From contig WGLV01000013.1 in NCBI GenBank assembly GCA_016125385.1, positions 90,006 through 154,005 on the forward strand: a DNA stretch of 64,000 nt. Reading direction: 5' to 3'. Position numbers and translations under genes: made by a program. Numbering within the stretch: position 1 is the stretch's first letter; each line of letters starts with the position of its first letter. The notes under the pieces are model-generated. The model saw only the letters and a list, made by a program, of their open reading frames with translations. It did no database searches and was not told where the DNA came from. The DNA is from a bacterium (lineage in GTDB: Bacteria > Hinthialibacterota > Hinthialibacteria > Hinthialibacterales > Hinthialibacteraceae). Positions 9,067 to 18,252 of the stretch are shown here, piece by piece.

Positions 9067-9279
9067 ATCGCCCATGCTCCACGTCTTATTATCGCCGCCT
9101 GCAACACATTCGAAATGACTGCCGACAACTCCGCCATACTCATACAACACCAGGATAAAAGTCATTTTCCACGCCTTCGGCGCGGGTTCAAGACAAATGA
9201 GCCGCATCGCTTGTAAAACCGGACCGGCTGGCTACAATAGGAAGGCTATTTTGCATGAAAACAACGGGAGGGACGTCCG

Positions 9280-9369
9280 ATGTCCAAAGGTAAACACAAG
9301 AAATGCCAGAAGTTGCGTTGGCGCAGCAAGAAAGCCAACCACGGCAGCCGCCCCAATAAAGGCAAGTAA
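9280..9369 (+). CDS. 29-residue highly basic mini-protein
   Basis: ATG 9280 is preceded by GGGAGGG at 9267-9273 and opens a 29-codon frame rich in Lys and Arg (MSKGKHKKCQKLRWRSKK at the start, ending NKGK). It is followed 24 bases later by a strong intrinsic terminator. A good ribosome site, a plus-strand gap between two minus-strand genes, and its own terminator argue that it is real. The composition resembles small ribosomal or RNA-binding proteins (bL36/bTHX size class), with one Cys and one Trp, but I do not recognise a named family with certainty. Confidence 0.7.
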   Translation: MSKGKHKKCQKLRWRSKKANHGSRPNKGK

Positions 9370-9393
9370 TTCCACCCGAACAGCCGTTCACGG

Positions 9394-9423
9394 CGGAAGG
9401 CGTTAGCGCGTCTTCCGCTTTTT
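9394..9423 (+). terminator. Intrinsic terminator after the 29-residue basic protein
   Basis: The inverted repeat CGGAAGGCG...CGTCTTCCG (9394-9402 with 9409-9417, one G-T pair) leaves a short loop and is followed by CTTTTT at 9418-9423. It lies 24 bases after the TAA of the small gene and before the convergent glycosyltransferase. Confidence 0.8.
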
Positions 9424-9432
9424 CATGCCCGT

Positions 9433-10506
9433 TTACCGCATCCACTCGAGCGCTCGCGCCCAGACCGAGTTCATTTTCTGAACCTGGCTCGACGCGCCCA
9501 GGCGCCGATACTGCTCTTCGGCGTAAGCCCAGCGCTGTTCGGGATGAGGAAAAAACCGCTCGAACAGCTCCGAGTCGCCGATCACCCGGCGAGACTGAAT
9601 CCACTCGCGCCGCTCGCGCCAGTAATCCAGGTTTTCCATGAACGCACGCACGCCCCTCAAGGTGGCGGTTCCATCCGGCGTCCGCGCCCGGGTCGATTCA
9701 TGCGAGGCCAGCGCCCGCGCGCGCAGTTGAGCGTCGCGCAACGCCAGCGGCATCAGACGCGCCCAGGTCGTTTTATCGTAATTCTTATAGATCGTCGCCA
9801 GGCTGTTGCGTTCAAGATAAACCGCCTTGCGCTCAAACGATTCCAGCGCCAGTGAGGCGTGGCCGCGATGGTACGCCTTCGCGGCGGGAACCATCCAGAC
9901 CGGATGCCCCAGCAGCCTCAGCCGCCAGCCCAGATCGACGTCTTCATAGATCATGAAATAGGCGTCGTCGAAACCGCCCGATTCCAGAAAAAGGTTTCTC
10001 TCGATCATCAATCCGCAGCCACAACCGAAAAAGATTTCATACGGATCATCAGAGACCACGTTTCCATCTTCGAAGCCCTTGCCGAACAGATTGATCCACC
10101 CGCCGGCGAATTGCGTATCCCGCCCATCCCATGAAAGCAGCCGCGAGCACAGGCAGCGGCCGCCGGTAAGGTCAGCCGCTTCGAGCAGGCGAACCAGCCA
10201 GTCGCTTTCAACTCGGATATCGTTATTGAGAAAGATAAGCCAATCCGCTTCACACGTGCGCGCGAGGCGATTGAGAGCGGGTGCGAACCCCAGATTCTCT
10301 CCAAACGAGAGCCACTCCACTTCGGGGAAGCGTCTCTGCGCAAAGGCGGCCGAGCCATCGCTGGAGGCATTATCCGCGACGGCGATTCGAACATCAGCGC
10401 CGCCCGTTTCCATTCGGGTCAACGAGGTAAACAACGGTTTGAGATGATGTTTGCCGCGATGGTGAGGAATACAGACGCACACTCGCGGCGGGTGTTTGGC
10501 GGCCAT
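9433..10506 (-). CDS. Family 2 glycosyltransferase (rhamnosyltransferase-like)
   Basis: About 357 residues. The GT-A nucleotide-sugar fold is seen in VCVCIPHHRGKHHLKPL, VAVADNASSDGS-type strand (RIAVADNASSDGS), ENLGFAPALNRL and the DxD-like FLNNDIRVE. GGFDDAYFMIYEDVDLGWRL is the typical acceptor-side motif of GT2 enzymes that build surface polysaccharides. The C-terminal third is helical and charged. It starts three bases after the stop of the upstream GT4 gene (ATG 10506), so the two are co-expressed. Sugar specificity cannot be read from the sequence. Confidence 0.85.
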   Translation of the reverse strand: MAAKHPPRVCVCIPHHRGKHHLKPLFTSLTRMETGGADVRIAVADNASSDGSAAFAQRRFPEVEWLSFGENLGFAPALNRLARTCEADWLIFLNNDIRVESDWLVRLLEAADLTGGRCLCSRLLSWDGRDTQFAGGWINLFGKGFEDGNVVSDDPYEIFFGCGCGLMIERNLFLESGGFDDAYFMIYEDVDLGWRLRLLGHPVWMVPAAKAYHRGHASLALESFERKAVYLERNSLATIYKNYDKTTWARLMPLALRDAQLRARALASHESTRARTPDGTATLRGVRAFMENLDYWRERREWIQSRRVIGDSELFERFFPHPEQRWAYAEEQYRRLGASSQVQKMNSVWARALEWMR

Positions 10507-10508
10507 GA

Positions 10509-11948
10509 TCACACGCCCCAGAGACGCTGCCACCAGCTTTTGCCCTGCGGGCGGGTTTTGATGACTGGACGGGTGAAACGGGGGATGATGCGTGAAGACT
10601 CATCCTGCGGCTGGGGGTAAGCCCATTCATGCCAGTATTCATCAAGCCGGTTAAAAAGCTGGCCTTTTCTGACTTCACGCTCAATGTTGTCGGATGAGTG
10701 AACCGGCTCGGCGCACCATTCCAGCAAGGGTTTGACCGTCTCTTCAAATGATAAAAACTCGTAAGCGAAGCGCCGGGCGCGAATCGCGCGGGCCTTAGCC
10801 GCCGCCTGATTGGCCGCCAGTTCAAGAATCTTTTTTTCGATCTGTTTTGCGTCTCCACTGTCAGCGCCGGTAATGTACCCGTTCTGCGACAGGCTGTACG
10901 AGATTTCAGTGGTCAGCGTACTCAAGACCGGCAGACCGCATTGCAGCCAGAAAAGAATGCGGTTGCGGCTGCCAAGCACCGATTCATAAATCGGCAGATC
11001 GATATTCAGCCCCAGATCGCTCTCCAGCGTGATCTGAGTCACGTCTTCGTTACTGACCCAGCCCAACAGGTGAAAGCGCGATTCATACGGACTTTTGGCG
11101 ATCAGCGCGCGAAAACGGTTAAAGCCTTCTTCATGATGCCCCGAGATCGCTCCGCCGGTGACGACGCATTGAATCCGGCGGTATTTCTCCATCGCGCCCT
11201 CCACCGCCTGAAAGAGGGTCTCCACGTCGGCCCAGGTATTGAATCCGCCGCTGCAGAGCAGGACGAAATCGGCGGGGCTGACTTTTTTTCCGCGAATCAC
11301 CGCCTTGCGTTTCACCGGCGAGGTTTCACCGTTGAAGGCGCAGGGAATGGTATGGATCAGGTTTTCGCCCAGCGTGAAACGGTTGAGCCGCCCCATCAGG
11401 CCCAGCTGGCCGATCGCCGCGCCGCGTTGCATCTCGGACACCACCGAATATCGGTCGCCGCGCAGCAACACCCGCGAGACGATCTGATGAAAATATTCCA
11501 TCTCGCCGCTCATGTCTTTCATGAATGGGCTTTTCGCCTGAATCTCGGCGAACAGATCGCCGAACATATCCATCCACATAGGCAGATCGCACTTCAACAG
11601 GCTGGCGACGTTGGTTGAGATGGTCGACCCCGCCGCAACGATGGCGTCGGGCTGTTTTTTCTGGATAAGGTCTTCAACCCGGGTCAGAATCAGGTTAAAG
11701 GTGCGGGGCTGGGGCTCGGGCAGGGCGACGTGTTCTAACTCGCCGAACAGGGAGGGGTCCTGCTGATAGACCACTTTGAGATTATTTTCGCGGTGTACGC
11801 CAAACTCAAACGTCACCAGGGTGACGCGATGGCCGGCGCGCAACAGCGGCAGAGCGAACTGCCACGCGCGGATTCCAAATCCGTACAGGCGTTCGGTCAT
11901 GTAAATTGGCAACGGGCCCACGCCCAGAATCAGAATATGCCTGCTCAC
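10509..11948 (-). CDS. GT-B glycosyltransferase (family 4-like)
   Basis: A 479-residue GT-B protein. The N-terminal Rossmann half shows HILILGVGPLP, a GIRAWQFALPLLRAGHRVTLV strand-helix-strand and PDAIVAAGSTIS; the C-terminal half has FVLLCSGGFNTWADVETL, CVVTGGAI and a YESVLGSRNRILFWLQCGLP region typical of the nucleotide-sugar site. It probably adds a sugar in surface glycan assembly and is coupled to the following GT2 gene. The C-terminal 50 residues are basic and Trp-containing (WWQRLWGV), perhaps for membrane association. The upstream 398 bases hold the likely promoter shared divergently with the EAL gene. Confidence 0.75.
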   Translation of the reverse strand: MSRHILILGVGPLPIYMTERLYGFGIRAWQFALPLLRAGHRVTLVTFEFGVHRENNLKVVYQQDPSLFGELEHVALPEPQPRTFNLILTRVEDLIQKKQPDAIVAAGSTISTNVASLLKCDLPMWMDMFGDLFAEIQAKSPFMKDMSGEMEYFHQIVSRVLLRGDRYSVVSEMQRGAAIGQLGLMGRLNRFTLGENLIHTIPCAFNGETSPVKRKAVIRGKKVSPADFVLLCSGGFNTWADVETLFQAVEGAMEKYRRIQCVVTGGAISGHHEEGFNRFRALIAKSPYESRFHLLGWVSNEDVTQITLESDLGLNIDLPIYESVLGSRNRILFWLQCGLPVLSTLTTEISYSLSQNGYITGADSGDAKQIEKKILELAANQAAAKARAIRARRFAYEFLSFEETVKPLLEWCAEPVHSSDNIEREVRKGQLFNRLDEYWHEWAYPQPQDESSRIIPRFTRPVIKTRPQGKSWWQRLWGV

Positions 11949-12346
11949 CCAACCGCCTCGTTCATGATTTCATCTAATAGAATCAGATCCACGCTCTGCG
12001 CGGCGAAATCCCGTCGTTTACATGATTCCCACCGGGTATCTCTTAGAATGCCAGTGTATCACAGTCAGCATAAAAACAGCCCGCTGAATACACAAGGAAG
12101 CAGTGAAGTTTCATCTCATGAATTTTTCCACTCTGATCATCCAGATTCTCAACCCCCAATCGCAATGTAATTATATTTTACACAAATTAAAATAAGTTAA
12201 CATTTCACTCGATCCAATACTCCATCTCATGTATAATCCCTCTCCAGGCTTCAGCATGACCGGCATCCGGGCGTTCAGCCCGCGCCATCCACTTTCCGCA
12301 TTCGGGATGGCGCCATCGGCCTCAAACGGAAAGCGGGTAAAAACCA
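11949..12346 (+). other. Divergent intergenic region
   Basis: 398 bases between the minus-strand GT4 gene and the plus-strand EAL-like gene. The stretch 12165-12240 is clearly more AT-rich than the surroundings and contains a perfect TATAAT at 12232-12237, a possible -10 box for the EAL-like gene, without a convincing -35 partner. I see no RNA gene or convincing small protein gene in it. Confidence 0.5.
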
Positions 12347-13195
12347 ATGACGAACGCAACCAGCCAGCGGCTTCTGTATGTCATGCCGAGCGAAAGCGAC
12401 TCGATCTTCCCCGCGTTTCACGTCGATGAAGTGATCGAAACGCGTAATATCGCCGTGTACTTTCAGCCGATAATCCGCACCTCGCCGAATCGGATTGTGG
12501 CCTTGCAGGCTTTATCGCGCGGCATCCACCCCAATCATCGCAACCTGATTCCATCCAGTTACTTATTTCAACAGGCGGATGAAAGCGAGCGCACTCAGGC
12601 GCTGGAAAGGGTCTGCGTCAGCCGCGCGCTGGAGCGTTTTGCCGACTTGAGGTTGTATTTTGAAAACGCGCGCCTGTTTATAAAAATCGCGCCGCAATCG
12701 GCTTGCGATCGCGGTTTTCAGTCGTTTTTGCTTGAAGAAACCCGCCGCTACCGCATCGCCCCGCCGTCCGTGGTTCTGGAAATTCCCGTTATCGCTGGAT
12801 GGAGGGATATCTTACAAAAAACACTCAACGAACTGACCGAGCAGGAATACAAAATCGCGATCGATCTGAAAAACGCTCCCGTTTCAAAGGAAAGCGGATC
12901 CGAAGAAACCTTGTCTGACTATCTCAAGATGGATATCCGCCGGATGACGCGGAACGCACCTCTTGCCGCCGATGGCTACCTGACGGCGCGGGGCAAACGC
13001 CCCGTCTTCATCATTGAAGGCATCGAAAACGCCGCCCAGGCCGCCGCCGCGTCGAGCGTTCGTGGAGCATGGCGTCTGGGTTATTACTATTCGCCCCCTG
13101 TCAACGCGACCTCAATGCCCCCCATGCTGTTACAGACGTTTTTATCATCGGCGGTGGGTGAAATTCATCCCATGCCGGTTTCGAAAGCGCGCTGA
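12347..13195 (+). CDS. Degenerate EAL-domain protein
   Basis: A 282-residue protein whose fold markers follow the EAL (cyclic di-GMP phosphodiesterase) family in order: VYFQPIIR (38-44), VALQALSRG (51-59), RLFIKIAPQS, VVLEIPV, YKIAIDLKN, DYLKMDIRRM, VFIIEGIENAAQA and LGYYYSPPV. The key residues are changed. The EAL signature is QAL, the N of the FVNVS strand is missing, and the DDFG motif reads IDLKN. It therefore probably lacks phosphodiesterase activity and may bind cyclic di-GMP or a protein partner. There is no other domain. A weak ribosome site precedes the ATG. Confidence 0.75.
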   Translation: MTNATSQRLLYVMPSESDSIFPAFHVDEVIETRNIAVYFQPIIRTSPNRIVALQALSRGIHPNHRNLIPSSYLFQQADESERTQALERVCVSRALERFADLRLYFENARLFIKIAPQSACDRGFQSFLLEETRRYRIAPPSVVLEIPVIAGWRDILQKTLNELTEQEYKIAIDLKNAPVSKESGSEETLSDYLKMDIRRMTRNAPLAADGYLTARGKRPVFIIEGIENAAQAAAASSVRGAWRLGYYYSPPVNATSMPPMLLQTFLSSAVGEIHPMPVSKAR

Positions 13196-13306
13196 TCGCT
13201 TCTTTCGTCTTGACCCTCTCTCTCAATCCATCCATTCTATTGATTCGGGCGGACGATCAGATTGTTTCGCCCGTTTGACTCAATCCCATTTGCAGGAGAC
13301 GAACCC

Positions 13307-13528
13307 GTGGCGATCCCCGAAAAACTTCTGGAAATCCTGGCCTGTCCGCTGAGCAAAGCCCCGGTGGTGCTGGACGACGGCTGGATCGTCTCCACCGACC
13401 CGCAAACCCGCCGCCGCTACCCCATTAAAGACGACATCCCCATCATGCTGGTGGAAGAGTCGGAAGAATTGAGCGAAGACGACTGGAAGGCCGTTATGGC
13501 CAAACACCCCGGCGCCGGTTCGGCCTGA
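13307..13528 (+). CDS. Trm112/YcaR-like small protein
   Basis: 73 residues. The sequence IPEKLLEILACPLSKAPV followed by YPIKDDIPIMLVEES is the Trm112/UPF0434 pattern. In eukaryotes and archaea Trm112 activates methyltransferases; bacterial members are short and poorly characterised. Only the first Cys of the usual zinc site is present. GTG 13307 is chosen as the start because AGGAG at 13294-13298 sits eight bases upstream and the product then begins like other family members; the open frame from 13262 lacks this support. Confidence 0.8.
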   Translation: MAIPEKLLEILACPLSKAPVVLDDGWIVSTDPQTRRRYPIKDDIPIMLVEESEELSEDDWKAVMAKHPGAGSA

Positions 13529-13659
13529 TCGTCCATCCAGACCGGCGATTCACCGCGGCGGCGCTCCCCGCCCGCCGGGAGACGCGCTACAATTCCACTT
13601 GAATTCAATCCATCGAACGCCGCGGCGTACGCCGCGGCCGCCCGCAAGGATATCCTGCC

Positions 13660-15075
13660 ATGAGTTTCGATCTGCGCGCCCTGTTGTCTGACCATATCGG
13701 TCAGGCGCGTTCTCTGCATGACCAATACGGCAACGCGGTTTTCGCCCAGGTGCTTGAACTGATCGGCTTCACCCATGAATACACCCACGGAGAGGGCGCC
13801 TATCTGACCACGCTCGACGGCCGCCGCGTCTTTGACGGGCTGTCGGGCTACGGCGTGTTCGGCATGGGCCGAAACCACCCCGTCATCAAAGACGCGATCA
13901 GACAGGCGCTCGACGTCAACCTGCCCAATCTCGTCCAGATGGATTGCGTCATGCTGAGCGGCCTGCTGGCGAAAGAACTGATCGAACTCGCTCCCGGCGA
14001 CCGGCTGCAACGCGTCTTTTTCACCAACTCCGGTACGGAAGCCGCTGAAGGCGCGATCAAATTCGCCCGCGCCGCCACCGGGCGTCCGCGCATTCTCTTC
14101 AGCAAGGGCGCGTTTCACGGTCTGTCGACCGGCTCGCTGGCGCTGAACGGCGATGAAAGTTTTCGCGAGGGCTTCGGCGACCTGCTGCCCGGATGTGAAC
14201 GCGCCGACTGGAACGACCTCGAGGCCATCGAACGCGAACTGAAAAGCGAAACCGTCGCCGCCGTGGTGCTGGAACCGGTTCGCGGGAAAGGCGTGTTTTA
14301 TCCGAAAGACGACGCAGTTTATCCTGAAATCCAACGGTTGTGCCGCGCAACCGGCACGTTGTTCGTCGCCGACGAAATTCAGTGCGGGCTGGGCCGTACC
14401 GGCGAATGGTGGGCCTGCGATCACTGGAACCTGGCTCCCGACATCCTGCTGACCGCCAAGGCGCTGAGCGGCGGAATCATCCCCATCGGGGCGATTCTAT
14501 ATTCAGAAGACGTGTATCGAAAAGTTTTCAGCCGTCTCGATCGATGCGTGGTTCATTCCAGCACGTTCGGCCAGAATACCACCGCGATGGTGGCGGGGCT
14601 GGCTTCGTTGCGCGTGTTAAAAGAAGAGAACCTGATCGAACGCTCGGCCGCACAGGGCGAAAAACTGCTGAGCGGGTTGCGTGAGCTGCAAAACCGGCAT
14701 GAATTCATCCACGAGGTGCGGGGCAAGGGTCTGATGATCGGCGTCGAGTTCGGCTCGCCGCGCTCGCTGACGCTGAAGCCCGCCTGGGCGTTATTGCACG
14801 CCGCTGAAAACGGCCTGTTTTCACAAGCCATCGTCGTTCAGCTGTTCAAGAATCATAACCTGCTCACCCAGGTGGCGGGGCACCATCAGGAAGTCGTCAA
14901 AATGCTGCCCCCGTTTATCATCAGCGATGATGAAATTACCATGATCCTGAACGCATTCGACGCCGTGCTTGGAGAATGCCGCCGGTTTCCCGGCCCGTTG
15001 TGGTCGTTCGGCAAACAACTGGCGGGCGCGGCGGCGAAACAACACCTGTTCGCCAGAACCGCCGGGCGTTCGTAA
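13660..15075 (+). CDS. Class III PLP-dependent aminotransferase (HpnO-like)
   Basis: 471 residues. Class III hallmarks: FFTNSGTEAAEGAIKFAR, FHGLSTGSLALNG, VVLEPVRGKG, VADEIQCGLGRTG, and the PLP-binding Lys in LTAKALSGG (about residue 267). The family includes ornithine, putrescine and 4-aminobutyrate aminotransferases and HpnO, which makes aminobacteriohopanetriol. A hopanoid assignment is suggested only by the next gene, an RND protein of HpnN type, 63 bases downstream. No squalene-hopene cyclase is in the window, so the substrate stays open. AGGA nine bases upstream supports ATG 13660. Confidence 0.8.
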   Translation: MSFDLRALLSDHIGQARSLHDQYGNAVFAQVLELIGFTHEYTHGEGAYLTTLDGRRVFDGLSGYGVFGMGRNHPVIKDAIRQALDVNLPNLVQMDCVMLSGLLAKELIELAPGDRLQRVFFTNSGTEAAEGAIKFARAATGRPRILFSKGAFHGLSTGSLALNGDESFREGFGDLLPGCERADWNDLEAIERELKSETVAAVVLEPVRGKGVFYPKDDAVYPEIQRLCRATGTLFVADEIQCGLGRTGEWWACDHWNLAPDILLTAKALSGGIIPIGAILYSEDVYRKVFSRLDRCVVHSSTFGQNTTAMVAGLASLRVLKEENLIERSAAQGEKLLSGLRELQNRHEFIHEVRGKGLMIGVEFGSPRSLTLKPAWALLHAAENGLFSQAIVVQLFKNHNLLTQVAGHHQEVVKMLPPFIISDDEITMILNAFDAVLGECRRFPGPLWSFGKQLAGAAAKQHLFARTAGRS

Positions 15076-15138
15076 TCGCAACCTCCAGCGGGCGCGATTC
15101 ACTTCATCAGGGCGACGCCATTGACCAACGGACGCGGC

Positions 15139-17946
15139 ATGAGAGCCTATTTTTTCAGACTTCTTCACATATTGATTTCACGCTACGCCATCGCGACGGC
15201 GCTGTTGTCGCTGATCGCGGCCGGGTATCTCGGCTGGTACGGCGTCGAGCACATGAGCCTGATCACCGATCAGGACCGCCTGCTGTCGGAAGACCTGCCC
15301 TACCACAAACGGTATCTCGATTTTCTCAAGCGTTTCGGCGATCTCGAATTTCTATACATTCTGGTGGAAGGCCCCGACAAGGAGACAATGAAAGCGTTCG
15401 CGCACGCGCTCGACGAGCGTCTGAGCCAGAGCCCCGACGTGCGCGAGATCATTTATCATTTCCCAACCGGATGGATGAAAGACTATGCTCTGCATTACGT
15501 CCCCGCTGAAGACCTGTCGAAACTGGAAAGCGAACTGAGCGCTCATCGCGGCGATATCCGCGAACTGTATAACACGCGCTCCATCGATGAAGCGTTGCAG
15601 GCGGTCTATCGAGGCCTGGACGGCGGCCTCTCATCTCTGCCAGCCGGAGACGCGAACTCGGCCAGCCCCGGCGCCGAAGAAGACCTCGACCTGCTTATCG
15701 ACGCTCTTGGCGGGCGCTACGCCGATCCCTTCGGCCCGCTGAAAGAACTCGACGACGAGATTGAAAAAGAGCTGCCTTCCGAAGATGAATACCTCTGGTC
15801 GAATGATGGCAAGTCCATGCTGATGCTGGTCATGCCCGCCAAAGATTACTCGACCCTGAGCGTCATTGAAGAACCCCTGCGCCGCATCCGCGCCGACATC
15901 GCCCTCACCGCGCAGGATTTCAACGGCCGCGTCACCGCCGGCCTGACCGGGCGCCCCGCCCTGCAGGCCGATGAAATGCGAACCACAAACAACGACATGA
16001 AAACGTCGAGCCTGATCGCGCTGGCGGGCGTGGCGGTTCTTTTTATCGTGTTTTTCCGTGAACTGGGCCGCCCGTTTCTGGCGATGCTCGCCCTGATGAT
16101 CGCGATGGGGTGGACGTACGGCGTGGTCGCCATGACGCTGGGCCACCTCAATCTGCTTTCCACGGTTTTCGCGCTGGTGCTGATCGGGTTGGGCATCGAT
16201 TTCGGCATCCATTTCATTCACCGCTATCAGGAAGAACTCGGGTCGACCGGCGACCCCAGCCAGGCGGCGCTCAACTCGCTGCAACACGCTGGGAGTGGAA
16301 TTATCACTGGAGCGGTCACCTCATCGGTCGCTTTTTTGCTCGCGCAGCTGACCGATTTTCTCGGTCTCGCCGAGTTGGGCTACGTGGCGGGCATCGGCAT
16401 ATTGCTCTGCCTCACGGCCATGCTGGTTACCCTGCCCGCGTTTCTGATTCTGTATGACGCGCGGTACAAAGGCCATCTCATTCAGCCGGTCCATCTGACC
16501 GGGCTCAGGCACGGCTCGCGTCATCCCCGTACGCTGTCCGTCATCGTCTTCATCTTGACCCTGGCCGCGATTCCTGAAGCGATGCACGTGCGCTTCGACG
16601 ATAACCTGCTCAAACTCCAGGCAGACAACCTCGAATCGGTCGAGTACGAACACAAGCTGATGAACGATTCGCAATACTCCACCTGGTACGCCGCGTTTCA
16701 GAAGCACAGCGTGGACGAAGTGCGCGAACTCGTGAGCCAGCTCAAACAGGACCCCACCGTGGCGGGTACGGAAAGCATCGCCAGCGTGTTGCCCGAAGAG
16801 ACCGCCGAGTCGTTGCGCCTGCTGGCCGAGATCAAAGACCACCTCGCGCCCGCGCTTGAGACGCCGCCCGCCCCGTATATTCCCAACCCGGGCCTCGCAC
16901 TGTCGTTGCGCGACCGGATCTCTTCCATGCTGTTGCAGGTTCAACGCATGAGCGAGCCTTCCGCTCAGCCGCCCTCGATGGATCAGATATCACCTGAACA
17001 GCTGGCGGCGCTTAGCCCCGAACAGCTGGAACAGTTGAAAGCCATGCAATCAGGCCAGGGGAACGAGCAGGCCCAGGCCAAGCCGCCCAGTCTCAGCGAA
17101 AGCCAACAGAAATCGCTCGACCGGCTCAATCAGTTGGCCGATCTGCTCTCCGGCTCTGAAGGCGAAGTACGCGAGCGGCTCGCCGCCGCGAACCGCGCTT
17201 TGTTTGAAACCCCGCGCGAACGGCTGGCCAAAGTCGCGAACTGGGCGGCCACGCCCTCGCCCGAGCCAAACGTTTTGCCGAAGGAATATCAGGAACTGTA
17301 CGTGGGGAAGGATCAATCGTTGCTGGTGATGGCGTATCCAAAAGAAAACATCTGGGAAACCGCGCCCATGGAACGCTTTGTCTCCGCCATGCGCTCCCAC
17401 GACCCCCAAGTCACCGGCACGCCGATTCAGGTGTATGAATCAAGCAACCTGATGCGTGAATCGTTCACCCGCATCGCGTGGATGTCGCTGGTGGCGGTGG
17501 CCGTGCTGGTCTATCTCGATTTTCTATCGCTGACGGCGCTGTTTTTCGTGATGACGCCGTTGATCATGGGCGTCTTGTGGATGGTATCGATTATGGGGAT
17601 GTTCGGCCTGCATCTGAACCTGGCCAACTTTTTCGCGATTCCGATCCTGATCGGCATCGGCGTCGACAACGCGGTGCATCTCTATCACCGCTATCAGGAA
17701 GACGGCGACGTCGAACGCGCGATATATACCACCGGGACCACGCTGACGCTCACCACGCTGACCACCGGCGTCGGCTTCGGCAGCCTGATCTTCGCCTCGC
17801 ACAAAGGGCTGGCGAGTTTTGGGGCGCTGATGGCGCTGGGCACGGCGACCTGCTGGTTCGCCTGCGTCATCTTTCTGCCCGCGATGATCAAGGTGTTTTC
17901 GCGCACGAAATCAGGCGGAAAGTATTCGCTCGACTCAGTCTCGTAG
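15139..17946 (+). CDS. MMPL/RND family exporter (HpnN-like)
   Basis: About 935 residues with the classic RND repeat: an N-terminal membrane helix, a periplasmic domain, a sterol-sensing-like block of helices (about 288-440, with LVLIGLGIDFGIHFIHRY), a second periplasmic domain, and a second block (about 784-925, with ILIGIGVDNAVHLYHRY). The paired GxDxxxH motifs carry the proton-relay Asp. The second periplasmic domain includes a Pro/Gln/Ser-rich stretch at about 595-660 (SPEQLAALSPEQLEQLKAM), probably a flexible insertion. HpnN proteins move hopanoids to the outer membrane; other MMPL proteins move lipids or glycolipids. ATG 15139 is preferred over TTG 15121, but neither has a strong ribosome site. 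Confidence 0.85.
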   Translation: MRAYFFRLLHILISRYAIATALLSLIAAGYLGWYGVEHMSLITDQDRLLSEDLPYHKRYLDFLKRFGDLEFLYILVEGPDKETMKAFAHALDERLSQSPDVREIIYHFPTGWMKDYALHYVPAEDLSKLESELSAHRGDIRELYNTRSIDEALQAVYRGLDGGLSSLPAGDANSASPGAEEDLDLLIDALGGRYADPFGPLKELDDEIEKELPSEDEYLWSNDGKSMLMLVMPAKDYSTLSVIEEPLRRIRADIALTAQDFNGRVTAGLTGRPALQADEMRTTNNDMKTSSLIALAGVAVLFIVFFRELGRPFLAMLALMIAMGWTYGVVAMTLGHLNLLSTVFALVLIGLGIDFGIHFIHRYQEELGSTGDPSQAALNSLQHAGSGIITGAVTSSVAFLLAQLTDFLGLAELGYVAGIGILLCLTAMLVTLPAFLILYDARYKGHLIQPVHLTGLRHGSRHPRTLSVIVFILTLAAIPEAMHVRFDDNLLKLQADNLESVEYEHKLMNDSQYSTWYAAFQKHSVDEVRELVSQLKQDPTVAGTESIASVLPEETAESLRLLAEIKDHLAPALETPPAPYIPNPGLALSLRDRISSMLLQVQRMSEPSAQPPSMDQISPEQLAALSPEQLEQLKAMQSGQGNEQAQAKPPSLSESQQKSLDRLNQLADLLSGSEGEVRERLAAANRALFETPRERLAKVANWAATPSPEPNVLPKEYQELYVGKDQSLLVMAYPKENIWETAPMERFVSAMRSHDPQVTGTPIQVYESSNLMRESFTRIAWMSLVAVAVLVYLDFLSLTALFFVMTPLIMGVLWMVSIMGMFGLHLNLANFFAIPILIGIGVDNAVHLYHRYQEDGDVERAIYTTGTTLTLTTLTTGVGFGSLIFASHKGLASFGALMALGTATCWFACVIFLPAMIKVFSRTKSGGKYSLDSVS

Positions 17947-17954
17947 AGATCGAG

Positions 17955-18158
17955 TCAGGCCACGAAATTGATGTGACCTTCTTCGCGGCGCTCTTTCTGC
18001 TTTTCTTCCGCCTGCTGTTTGCGTTTTCTGAAGGGGACGTAAGTACCCGCGCCGGAATCCTTTCCCTCATATTGCCCCGCCTGGCCAACCTGCGTGGTGG
18101 GCGAAGCGACGGACAACGCCGCGCGGTTCTGGATGGGATCGAAACTGGTATTGAACAT
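17955..18158 (-). CDS. Small hypothetical protein, 67 residues
   Basis: A 67-residue frame whose ATG 18158 has a near-perfect ribosome site (AGGAGG eight bases upstream). The product is polar, with a Gly/Ser/Thr middle (QVGQAGQYEGKDSGAGTYVP) and a Lys/Arg/Glu-rich tail (FRKRKQQAEEKQKERREE) likely to be a helix. There is no membrane segment or signal peptide. It is convergent with the RND gene, eight bases away. No family recognised. The strong ribosome site is the main reason to call it real. Confidence 0.6.
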   Translation of the reverse strand: MFNTSFDPIQNRAALSVASPTTQVGQAGQYEGKDSGAGTYVPFRKRKQQAEEKQKERREEGHINFVA

Positions 18159-18252
18159 GGCCCTGACCTCCTATCAATCGCCTCGTTCAATAACAGTATC
18201 GACGGATAGTAGTGTTAACTTAACCCCACTCGAGTCATAAGCCGCCGTTCAT

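Noticed and set aside
13417-14424. 335-residue open frame on the minus strand
   Set aside because: It overlaps the Trm112-like and aminotransferase genes antisense and shows no domain.
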